Below, one piece after another: positions 1-7,346 of a stretch of DNA of 22,532 bases. Position numbers and translations under genes: made by a program. Source of the DNA: Hydrogenovibrio sp. UBA654 (lineage in GTDB: Bacteria > Pseudomonadota > Gammaproteobacteria > Thiomicrospirales > Thiomicrospiraceae); the NCBI GenBank assembly GCA_002299585.1, contig DBOE01000022.1, forward strand, positions 1 through 22,532. Reading direction: 5' to 3'. The stretch's first letter is position 1; every line of letters starts with the position of its first letter. Under the pieces are notes generated by a model that did no database searches, was not told the DNA's origin, and was given only the letters and a program-made list of their open reading frames with translations.

Positions 1-1
1 A

Positions 2-1708
2 ACTTTAGTATCGGCAGTTAAGGTATTTAAAGTTACTACTGACCCATTAACAAAAGCTGTAACAGGAATTGAAGGTTCAGCCTTAATTTATGGAGTAGAT
101 TACTTTCCTAGTTTAACTGCGTATAAAAAAACCCTAGTAATTTCACCGCTAAAACCTTTAGTTGCAAGTTCTAGTTATATGGTAGTGATAACCGATGATT
201 TAGTGGATGTTGATGGGCAGCCAGCAATTAGTGGGGTAACCTATAGTTATTTAAAATTAACCACTCCATTAGTTGATGGCAATGGTAATAGTCAGCTAGC
301 ATCATTACCTGATTCCTCAGCGGTTAAATTAGAGCCAGTACGCCAACTAACCCAAGCACAGTTAGCTTCTGCGGCTTCTCAAGGTATTGATATAAGTAAA
401 GTAGTGATGAGCTGGACCTTTAGTACTCAATCTACTACTGATGTTATTAATAGTGTTACAGGGGTTACTAATACAACTTTAGATTTAACTGACACCAGTT
501 TAACAGTTCCTAATGGCACGGCAAAAATATTTGCAGGTACTATTAGTGTGCCTTATTATCAAACAGCACCGACTACTGCCAACCCTATTGCCCCATTAAC
601 TGCAAAATGGGCAGGGCAAACAGGAGGAATTTTAACCCAACATGCAATTAGTGCAGGTGATTTTCCTAAAAACACCGGTAATGTAACTATTCCTGTTTTG
701 GCTACTATACCTAGTGGAGGTTGTAATAATTGCCCAGTAGTTATTTACCAGCACGGTATTACCTCCAACCGAGCAACCGTTTTAGCGGTGGCAGATGCCT
801 ATGCAGCAGCAGGTTTTGCAACTATTGCCATTGATTTGCCAATGCACGGTATCACCCCAACTAGCTCTGCAGCAGGGTTTAGAAGAGGTGGAGTAACAGA
901 AAGAACTTTTGATTTAAATTTTGTAACACAGGCTGCGAATGGCAGTATTACGGCACTTATTCCTGATGACGTAACAGACTCTTCTGGTCGTCATTTTGTG
1001 CAACTAGGTAGTTTATTGACCACTAGAGATAATATGCGCCAAGCTATCTCTGACCTAGTGCAATTAAAGGCCTCTTTAGCTAGTAATATTACAGAGATTA
1101 ATTTTGATGAAAATAATGTACATTTTTTAGGACACTCGTTAGGTGGCATGGTAGGGGCAGGTTTTGTGCGTATTGCTAGTGATTTAAAAACTGCATCTTT
1201 TGCCATGTCTGGTACACAATCCGCATATATTTTAACGAACTCTGCAACATTTCGTCCTGAAATCGCGGCAGGTTTAGCACAAAAAGGTATTCACAAGGGA
1301 ACTGCTGACTTTGCCAAATTTGAGCTAGCAGCACAAACTGTAATAGATTCTGCAGACCCAATTAGTGTATTAGCAGCTATAACTGTACCGACTTTATTAC
1401 TAGAAGTTGTTGGTGATGGCAATCCTGGAACGGCTGACCAGGTTATTCCTAATGCAATTGCTACTGCACCGCTGGCAGGAACAGAAGCTTGGGTTAAGGC
1501 ACAGGGTTTAAATGATGTAATTGCTACTGGTGCGGTAACGGGCGGTAAAGGCATTATTCGTTTTACCGCTGGCGATCATGGCTCTATTTTAAGCCCGGCT
1601 TCTAGCCTTGTTACAACGAAAACTATGCAAGAAGCAGTGGTTTCTTTTGCGGCAACTGGAGGAACAAATATTACTGTAACAAGTGATTCAACCATAAAAC
1701 AGCCATAA
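2..1708 (+). CDS. Pla-1/cef-type extracellular lipase, 3' part (N-terminus outside window)
   Basis: The reading frame is open from base 2, so 568 residues are visible and the true start lies to the left; the ATG at 179 is internal. It is an alpha/beta-hydrolase of the Pla-1/cef / VolA type (lipase or lysophospholipase, exported and often surface-exposed in this family). The nucleophile elbow GHSLGG has its Ser codon at 1136-1138. An earlier stretch reads PVVIYQHGI, the oxyanion-hole strand, and a late GDHG carries the probable catalytic His (codon 1577-1579). The acidic residue is probably in the LLEVVGDG strand near 1400-1420. The part before about base 520 resembles the family's beta-rich N-terminal domain. 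A signal or lipoprotein peptide would be off the left edge. The next gene, an LplT-like transporter, starts 2 nt after the stop, which suggests that the products of this enzyme are taken up and re-acylated. The family call is firm; the exact substrate is inferred. Confidence 0.85.
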   Translation, partial: TLVSAVKVFKVTTDPLTKAVTGIEGSALIYGVDYFPSLTAYKKTLVISPLKPLVASSSYMVVITDDLVDVDGQPAISGVTYSYLKLTTPLVDGNGNSQLASLPDSSAVKLEPVRQLTQAQLASAASQGIDISKVVMSWTFSTQSTTDVINSVTGVTNTTLDLTDTSLTVPNGTAKIFAGTISVPYYQTAPTTANPIAPLTAKWAGQTGGILTQHAISAGDFPKNTGNVTIPVLATIPSGGCNNCPVVIYQHGITSNRATVLAVADAYAAAGFATIAIDLPMHGITPTSSAAGFRRGGVTERTFDLNFVTQAANGSITALIPDDVTDSSGRHFVQLGSLLTTRDNMRQAISDLVQLKASLASNITEINFDENNVHFLGHSLGGMVGAGFVRIASDLKTASFAMSGTQSAYILTNSATFRPEIAAGLAQKGIHKGTADFAKFELAAQTVIDSADPISVLAAITVPTLLLEVVGDGNPGTADQVIPNAIATAPLAGTEAWVKAQGLNDVIATGAVTGGKGIIRFTAGDHGSILSPASSLVTTKTMQEAVVSFAATGGTNITVTSDSTIKQP

Positions 1709-1710
1709 TT

Positions 1711-2982
1711 TTGTTTTTTAGTAGGCGTTTTTTCCCTTTATTTAATGTCCAGTTTTTAGGGGCTTTTAACGATAATGTGTTTAAAAATGCTTTGGTTATC
1801 TTGCTTACTTTTCAGCTAGCAAAAGAGCCTGTAGAAATTGGCGTATTAATTGCCCTTGCAGCAGGAATTTTTATTTTACCGTTTTTTTTGTTTTCTGCTA
1901 CGGCAGGCAAAATTGCCGATAGTTATGATAAAACTTGGCTAATCCGTAAAATAAAATTAGTAGAAGTGTTGATTATGCTAACTGGTGCAGTTGCTTTTAT
2001 CATGCAAGACTTAGTTTTTTTATATGTGGTGTTATTTTTTATGGGCTTACAATCTGCATTTTTTGGGCCAATTAAGTATGCAATTTTGCCCGAGCATATT
2101 CCCGCAAAAAATCTATTAAAAGCTAATGGTTGGTTTAGTGCCTCTACTTTTGTGGCTATTTTACTTGGTACACTTATTGGTGGTTTTTTGGTGTTGATGG
2201 GGGGTGTTTTTTGGCTATCTCTACTTATTATTGCAATTGCTCTACTGGGTTATATTGCTAGTTTATTTATTCCTCATTCTATTATTCCACCACAAAAACT
2301 AGCCTTATCAATTAATATTTTTGCGACTACTTGGGCAGAAATAAAATATGCCCGCCAGTACCCGCAAGCTTTTTTTGCAATCTTAGCTATTTCTTGGTTT
2401 TGGTTTTTAGGTGCTACCTATTTAAGCCAAATGCCTGTTATGGTTAAGGAGTTAATTTTTGCTGATGATAAAGTGGTTCATTTATTTTTAGTAGCCTTTT
2501 CGGTAGGTATTGCAATAGGTGCTTTGCTAATTAATAGTTTAAAACTTAAGGTAAAAAGTATTGCCGACCTGCGTTGGTTGGCGTTATTGTTGTTGGGTAT
2601 TTCTTTGGCAATATGGGTGTCTAATATTGCGATATCTATGGTGGTGCAAGGTGCAGAGCCATTAACCTTTACAGACTTCTTTTTTACCCCCCCCCCCCTC
2701 ATAATCTTACTTATGCTGGTTACTATTGCAATATTGGGCGGTGCGTATATTGTGCCTCTTTATACTTTGTTGCAGGTTCAATCGCCACAGGGTTCTCGTG
2801 CTCGCGTGGTGGCGGCAAATAATATTATTAATGCTATTTTAATGGTGGCTTCTGCTGTTCTTATTATGGGGTTATATTCACGAAATTGGAACTTGGTGGA
2901 TATTTTTTACCTAGTATTAACACTTAACTTATTTTCATGTGCATGGTTGTACCAACATATATTAATTGAGAGAGAAAAATGA
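1711..2982 (+). CDS. lplT: LplT-like lysophospholipid transporter (MFS), with C12 tract
   Basis: This 423-residue major facilitator protein has about 12 hydrophobic segments and begins FFSRRFFPLF, then QFLGAFNDNVFKNALVI, the N-terminal signature of the LplT branch of lysophospholipid flippases. E. coli LplT (about 400 residues) moves lysophospholipids across the inner membrane to Aas. The start is a TTG two bases after the lipase stop; I see no ATG or good Shine-Dalgarno, so translation is probably coupled to the lipase. The 3' end overlaps the next gene as ATGA. In relatives the transporter, acyltransferase and AMP-ligase are often fused in one chain; here transporter and Aas are separate. 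Codons 326-330 read Thr-Pro-Pro-Pro-Leu and contain twelve consecutive C at 2687-2698. A G6 run lies at 2199-2204. The gene is in frame as given. The function call rests on family signature plus the aas neighbour. Confidence 0.85.
   Translation: MFFSRRFFPLFNVQFLGAFNDNVFKNALVILLTFQLAKEPVEIGVLIALAAGIFILPFFLFSATAGKIADSYDKTWLIRKIKLVEVLIMLTGAVAFIMQDLVFLYVVLFFMGLQSAFFGPIKYAILPEHIPAKNLLKANGWFSASTFVAILLGTLIGGFLVLMGGVFWLSLLIIAIALLGYIASLFIPHSIIPPQKLALSINIFATTWAEIKYARQYPQAFFAILAISWFWFLGATYLSQMPVMVKELIFADDKVVHLFLVAFSVGIAIGALLINSLKLKVKSIADLRWLALLLLGISLAIWVSNIAISMVVQGAEPLTFTDFFFTPPPLIILLMLVTIAILGGAYIVPLYTLLQVQSPQGSRARVVAANNIINAILMVASAVLIMGLYSRNWNLVDIFYLVLTLNLFSCAWLYQHILIEREK
2687..2698 (+). repeat. Poly-C homopolymer (C12) inside lplT
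   Basis: Twelve consecutive C residues lie within the lplT reading frame, covering the last two bases of a Thr codon, three Pro codons and the first base of a Leu codon. Read with eleven C, the frame becomes Thr-Pro-Pro-Pro-Ser followed at once by TAA. With thirteen C it runs about 40 residues and stops before the last membrane helices. In DNA this AT-rich such a run is conspicuous and has the form of a slipped-strand contingency tract; it is also a classic place for assembly error. Confidence 0.95.
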
Positions 2983-5123
2983 AACTGTTATTTAAACTAT
3001 TATTTAAGCTACTTTTTAGAGCAAAAATTAATGGGCTAGAACACTATCATCAGTTAGATAAAACTGGCGAGCCGATGTTAATTATTGCCAACCATGTTTC
3101 TTTATTAGATGGCATGTTAATAGGTAGCCTTTTGCCGGGCAAAACGGCATTTATGATTTCTGAAGATCATACGCATAAATGGTATGAAAAAATGCTATTA
3201 AGCCTAGTAGAAACCTTTGAGGTGGAGTTTCATAACCCTTTAGCTGCAAAAAAAGTTATTAAAGAGCTAAAAAACGGTACTCATTGCATGATTTTTCCTG
3301 AAGGTAGAATTAGCATGACTGGGCATTTAATGAAAATATATGAGGGAACAGGTTTAATTGCCACTAAAGCTAATGCTAGTATCTTGCCTATCTATATTGA
3401 TGGGGCAGAGCAGTCAAAGTTTTCTTATTTAGATGGCTCCATGGTTTATATTAAAAGAAAGTGGTTTCCAAAAATCACCCTAACAGTCTTGCCTGCAAAA
3501 AAAATAGATTTGCCAACCGATTTAAAAGGGCAAAGAAAGCATGCTTTTTTTAAAAATGAAATCTATACTATTTTGCGTGATGCTAAATATTATGCCAAGG
3601 TACAATCCCATTCTTTATTTAAATCCCTAGCGATAGCCAATAAAAAATATGATGCCAAGGCTATTTGCGTAGAAGATTTTAATCATGTGGAACTAAGCCT
3701 TAAAAAAATCTTAATGGGTTCGTATGTTTTAGGTAGAAAACTACATAAACTGTTAGGAGATGAAAAACGGGTTGGTATTTTATTGCCAAATGTTGCTGGT
3801 ATGCCAGTTACTTTTTTTGCCTTACAGGCCTTTAATCATACTCCTGCTATGTTAAGTTTCACCTCTGGTTTGGGGTCGATGCACTCTGCCTGCAAAACGG
3901 CTGAGCTAAAAACCATAATCACTTCACGAAAATTTATAGAAGTATTTAAGCTACAGCCTATTATAGATGGGCTAGAAGAAAATTGCCTTAATTTTATTTA
4001 CCTAGAAGATGTGAAAGAGAGCATAGGCATACTCGCAAAATTACAAGCCTTAATTACCAAACCTAGCGGTATGCCAGGCTATGCAATAGATGAAAAAGAA
4101 GAAGCTGTAGTTCTATTTACCTCTGGTTCAGAAGGCGTGCCAAAAGGAGTGGTGCTTTCTCATAAAAACCTCAACAGTAATATTCAACAAATATCTTGTA
4201 TGCTAACCCTACACCCTAACGAAAAAATATTTAATGCTTTACCTAGCTTTCATTGCTTTGGCTTAACCGCAGGTACTCTATGGCCAATATTAAGTGGGGC
4301 AAAATTATTTACCTACCCTTCTCCTTTACACTATGGCATAGTGCCAGAATTGATCTATCAACTAAATGCCAAAATAGCCTTTGGTACAGATACATTTTTT
4401 AATGGTTACGCTAAAAAAGCCGATCCTTACGATTTTTATAGCTTAAAAGCCTTAGTTGCAGGGGCAGAAAAATTACGCCCAGAAACCAGAACACTATATG
4501 CCGAAAAATTTAACACCATGATTTTTGAAGGTTACGGAATTACCGAAGCAACACCAGTAATCGCCGTAAATATTCCTCAAAAATATAAAATAGGCTCTGT
4601 AGGGCAGTTTGTACCAGCAGTAGAGCATAAAATAGAAGCTGTAGCAGGTATAGAAAATGGTGGAAAACTATTGGTAAAAGGCCCTAATGTTATGATGGGC
4701 TATTTAATGCCCGATAAACCTGGAGAAATAAAACCGCTAGTAGATGGTTGGCATGATACTGGTGATATAGTTGAGGTTGATGAATTAGGTTTTTTAACCA
4801 TTAAAGGCCGTGCTAAACGCTTTGCGAAGATTGCGGGAGAAATGATTTCACTGACCGCAGTAGAGGCGTATATAAGTAAAGATAATCCAGATGGTCACCA
4901 TGTAGTTGTAGCGGTTGCTGATGAACGCCGCGGCGAAAAAATAATTTTAATTACTAATGATGAATTATTAAATCGTCAAGCAGTAACCCAAGCTGCTCAA
5001 AAAGCCAAATTATCTGAATTAATGATTCCAAAAACTATTATACTGGTAGAGTATATACCGATTTTAGGAACAGGAAAAGTTGACTATCCAGCAGTACAAG
5101 AAATTGCTAATAGCCATAAATAA
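2979..5123 (+). CDS. aas: Aas-type bifunctional acyltransferase / acyl-ACP synthetase
   Basis: The 714-residue product matches the two-domain Aas of E. coli (about 719 residues), which activates fatty acid onto ACP and transfers it to position 1 of 2-acyl-lysophosphatidylethanolamine at the inner membrane. Residues 1-200 are a PlsC-type acyltransferase with NHVSLLD (His39, Asp44; HX4D) and FPEGRI at 105-110. From about residue 230 follows an AMP-forming ligase with the P-loop-like FTSGSEGVPKG (from residue 380), the motif GYGITEATP, the DTGDIVEVDELGF motif and a KIAGEMISL C-terminal region. The ATG start is fixed by the 4-base ATGA overlap with lplT. The N-terminus is a short basic/hydrophobic repeat (three KLLF units), probably a membrane-binding helix. 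Together with the upstream lipase and transporter it would complete a lysophospholipid salvage route. Alternative: generic acyl-CoA synthetase fused to PlsC. Confidence 0.9.
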   Translation: MKLLFKLLFKLLFRAKINGLEHYHQLDKTGEPMLIIANHVSLLDGMLIGSLLPGKTAFMISEDHTHKWYEKMLLSLVETFEVEFHNPLAAKKVIKELKNGTHCMIFPEGRISMTGHLMKIYEGTGLIATKANASILPIYIDGAEQSKFSYLDGSMVYIKRKWFPKITLTVLPAKKIDLPTDLKGQRKHAFFKNEIYTILRDAKYYAKVQSHSLFKSLAIANKKYDAKAICVEDFNHVELSLKKILMGSYVLGRKLHKLLGDEKRVGILLPNVAGMPVTFFALQAFNHTPAMLSFTSGLGSMHSACKTAELKTIITSRKFIEVFKLQPIIDGLEENCLNFIYLEDVKESIGILAKLQALITKPSGMPGYAIDEKEEAVVLFTSGSEGVPKGVVLSHKNLNSNIQQISCMLTLHPNEKIFNALPSFHCFGLTAGTLWPILSGAKLFTYPSPLHYGIVPELIYQLNAKIAFGTDTFFNGYAKKADPYDFYSLKALVAGAEKLRPETRTLYAEKFNTMIFEGYGITEATPVIAVNIPQKYKIGSVGQFVPAVEHKIEAVAGIENGGKLLVKGPNVMMGYLMPDKPGEIKPLVDGWHDTGDIVEVDELGFLTIKGRAKRFAKIAGEMISLTAVEAYISKDNPDGHHVVVAVADERRGEKIILITNDELLNRQAVTQAAQKAKLSELMIPKTIILVEYIPILGTGKVDYPAVQEIANSHK
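2982..3017 (+). repeat. Three imperfect 12-bp tandem units encoding (KLLF)3 at Aas N-terminus
   Basis: Immediately after the aas start codon three 12-nt units encode Lys-Leu-Leu-Phe three times, differing only at synonymous positions, followed by Arg-Ala-Lys. The result is a short amphipathic basic helix. Similar Lys/Arg-Leu-Leu-Phe runs are common at the N-terminus of Aas-like proteins, so the protein repeat may be functional and not a recent duplication. Confidence 0.7.
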
Positions 5124-5159
5124 GAGCCACTTTCATCAACAAAAATTTAAGAAATTAAC

Positions 5160-5627
5160 ATGAAAAATTATTTTATTTTGCTTGTATTATTAAGCAGTAT
5201 TTTTAGTAGTAGTATTTTTGCTCAAAGCTTTAGTGCCATTACTTTTGAAACTCAACATGAAACAAAAATGGCACTAGATAACATAACCAACTGGGTATTT
5301 TTTGCAAAAAGCAAAGATGGTTCAAAAATGTTACAGCAGGTGTTTAAAGACTTAAAGGTGGATAAACAATGGCTAGTGGAAAAAAAGGCAATTTATGTAG
5401 GTGATATAAGCGGTATGCCAAGCTTAATTGCTAGGTTTTTTGCACTGCCTAAAATGCGTGATTATAACTTCCCAATTGCTTTGGATAAAGAAGGCGATAT
5501 AACCAAAGATTGGCAAGGAAAAACTGAATTTGTAACTATCTATAAAATAAAAAATTTACAAGTGCTAGAAACAATTCAACTAGATGAAGTTGATAAACTT
5601 AAGCAGTTTATGCTTAATAAATTTTAA
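5160..5627 (+). CDS. Small exported protein, thioredoxin-fold-like, function unknown
   Basis: The 155-residue product begins MKNYFILLVLLSS and has a clear Sec signal peptide ending near SIFAQ-SF (residue 22), so the mature protein (about 133 residues) is probably periplasmic. The body alternates strands and helices in a pattern that recalls a degenerate thioredoxin-like fold (DNITNWVFFAKSKDGS, KAIYVGDISGMPSLIARFFALP, YNFPIALDKEGDI), but there is no CXXC motif and no cysteine in the mature part. Proteins of this look are often auto-annotated as 'FAD/FMN-containing dehydrogenase', which the sequence does not support. It starts 36 nt after aas with a poor ribosome site, so it may share the lipase-lplT-aas transcript. 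Its stop codon shares bases with the nrdA stop on the other strand (TTAA at 5624-5627). I do not assign a function. Confidence 0.7.
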   Translation: MKNYFILLVLLSSIFSSSIFAQSFSAITFETQHETKMALDNITNWVFFAKSKDGSKMLQQVFKDLKVDKQWLVEKKAIYVGDISGMPSLIARFFALPKMRDYNFPIALDKEGDITKDWQGKTEFVTIYKIKNLQVLETIQLDEVDKLKQFMLNKF

Positions 5628-7297
5628 CCTTCACAAGCAACACAGTTGTTGCGTTTTTGGTTTAGTATTTGTGCCGCATTTAAACTATGCTGATAATATA
5701 AAGCCTTAATACCTAACTTCCACGCAGTAATATAAAATTGGTTAATTTCTTTTACAGGGGTGTCTGGATGCACCATTATATTAAGCGATTGCCCTTGATC
5801 AATATAAGTTTGGCGAGTTGCTGCCTGATCTATTACACTCATTTGATCAATTTCTGGGAAGGTCTTAAATACATTTTTTTCATCGTCACTTAAAAAACTT
5901 AGATGTTGCACAGAACCATCATGATTACGAATATCTAACCAAACCTCTTTGGTGTTTTTACCTTTTTGTTCTAGTAACTCTTCTAAGAATGGATTTTTGA
6001 TGGTAGTTTTTATTTTGGCAATATCTTTTACATAACAATTAGACCATGTTGGCTCAATGCCTTGTGATACCTGCCCTAAAATAAATGCGGATGAGGTGGT
6101 TGGAGCAATAGCATTTAGGGTTGAGTTGCGTCTGCCATAATCTTTCATTAATTTTGGAGCACCAAATTTTTCAGCTAGTTCAGTTGATGCTTGGTAAGAT
6201 TTAGCTTTTATCTCTTTGAAAATCTGTAAGTTTAATTTAGCAGCATCACGCCCTTCCCATGGTAACATTTTAGATTGCAGCAGTGAATGCCAACCCAAAA
6301 CACCTAGACCAATCGCCCTATTTTCTTTAGTAAAATCATAGGACTTTTTCATAAACAAAAACATCATTTGATCATCATGTTCAGTAGAGTCACGATAAAC
6401 CTCTAATTTGCTTATAAATTCACTAATAACCGCATCTAGAAAATAAACTAGGGTTTCAACCGCGTCAGTATCTTTCCATTTATCATAATGTAATAGATTG
6501 ATTGACGATAATACGCAGACAAATGACCATTTTTCGTTGGTAGGGAGCATTATTTCAGAACAAAGATTACTAGCACGGATTTTTAAATTATGGTCCTTAT
6601 AAACATCAACAGTGTTATTGTTGGCATTATCACTAAATAGAATATATGGATAACCTAGCTCGCCACGGCGTTGAATTACTTTTGCCCATAAAGCTCGTTT
6701 TTCTTTATCACCATCAATCATTTCTTGCATCCAGTCATCGGTTACAGTTACTCCATGAGTTAGTTCTTGAATAGGGTTACCTTCGGTTCCTATATCCAAA
6801 AACTCGTTTGCATCAGGGTGCTCTATTGGCAAGTAAGGGGCAAACCTACCACGACGCACTGAACCTTGGCTAACTACATCTACCATTGACTCAAATAGCT
6901 GCATAAAATGCACTGCACCTGAAGAATAGCCGTTATTTTTGATTGGCATGCCACGACTACGCAAATTACCAAAATAACCAGAAGTACCCCCCCCTAACTT
7001 AGACATCATGCCTACTTCTGATTGAGTAAATAAGATATCACCAATATCATCTGCCATATTAGAGCCGTAACAACTAATGGGTAGCCCGCGTTTTTTACCA
7101 AAATTTGACCAAACAGGTGAAGCTAGTGAATAAAAACCTTCTTCCATATAACCATAAAACTTATCTGAAAAGCCTTTAATTCCAAGATTTTTTTCTGCTC
7201 CATCGGCTATTTCGCGAATGCGTTCTTCAGCACTAGTGCCTTCTTCAAGATAACCACCAGCTAAAAATTTACGACTACTTTCTGTTAACCATTTCAT
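5624..7297 (-). CDS. nrdA: Class I ribonucleotide reductase large subunit, short form without ATP-cone
   Basis: The catalytic subunit reduces ribonucleoside diphosphates to deoxyribonucleotides. All key residues are visible: Cys76 (GLPISCYG) and Cys261 (FVCVLSS), the redox pair; Cys246 and Glu248 (NLCSEIM), the thiyl radical Cys and general acid/base; Tyr534-Tyr535 (ALYYQHS), the radical relay; and the C-terminal shuttle pair CVAC (552, 555). At 557 residues it is some 200 shorter than E. coli NrdA (about 760) because the N-terminal ATP-cone is absent; the chain starts directly with MKWLTESSRKFLAGGYL, like the short NrdA proteins of the subgroup with the cone on NrdB. It follows nrdB by 49 nt on the same strand, so the two are probably co-transcribed, with nrdB first. 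A G8 run (C8 at 6987-6994 on the + strand) falls in conserved LGGGTSGYF. The frame is intact. Confidence 0.95.
   Translation of the reverse strand: MKWLTESSRKFLAGGYLEEGTSAEERIREIADGAEKNLGIKGFSDKFYGYMEEGFYSLASPVWSNFGKKRGLPISCYGSNMADDIGDILFTQSEVGMMSKLGGGTSGYFGNLRSRGMPIKNNGYSSGAVHFMQLFESMVDVVSQGSVRRGRFAPYLPIEHPDANEFLDIGTEGNPIQELTHGVTVTDDWMQEMIDGDKEKRALWAKVIQRRGELGYPYILFSDNANNNTVDVYKDHNLKIRASNLCSEIMLPTNEKWSFVCVLSSINLLHYDKWKDTDAVETLVYFLDAVISEFISKLEVYRDSTEHDDQMMFLFMKKSYDFTKENRAIGLGVLGWHSLLQSKMLPWEGRDAAKLNLQIFKEIKAKSYQASTELAEKFGAPKLMKDYGRRNSTLNAIAPTTSSAFILGQVSQGIEPTWSNCYVKDIAKIKTTIKNPFLEELLEQKGKNTKEVWLDIRNHDGSVQHLSFLSDDEKNVFKTFPEIDQMSVIDQAATRQTYIDQGQSLNIMVHPDTPVKEINQFYITAWKLGIKALYYQHSLNAAQILNQKRNNCVACEG
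6987..6994 (-). repeat. Poly-G tract (G8 on coding strand) in nrdA
   Basis: Eight consecutive C on the + strand encode, on the - strand, GGG GGG GGT for three conserved glycines of the LGGGTSGYF motif. The family conserves the glycines, so the residues are expected; the choice of GGG codons in an AT-rich genome is not. Confidence 0.9.
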
Positions 7298-7346
7298 TTA
7301 ATTTATGTCTCTTGTTGTGTTTTTTGTGATGTTTTTTAAACTTGTT

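Noticed and set aside
179..1708. Lipase gene starting at ATG 179
   Set aside because: The frame is open to the left edge and the residues encoded before 179 fit the lipase N-terminal domain, so the gene continues outside the window.
5624..7297. nrdA as a truncated pseudogene because it is about 200 residues short
   Set aside because: All catalytic residues and both ends are intact, and the missing part is exactly the ATP-cone, which is present on NrdB.
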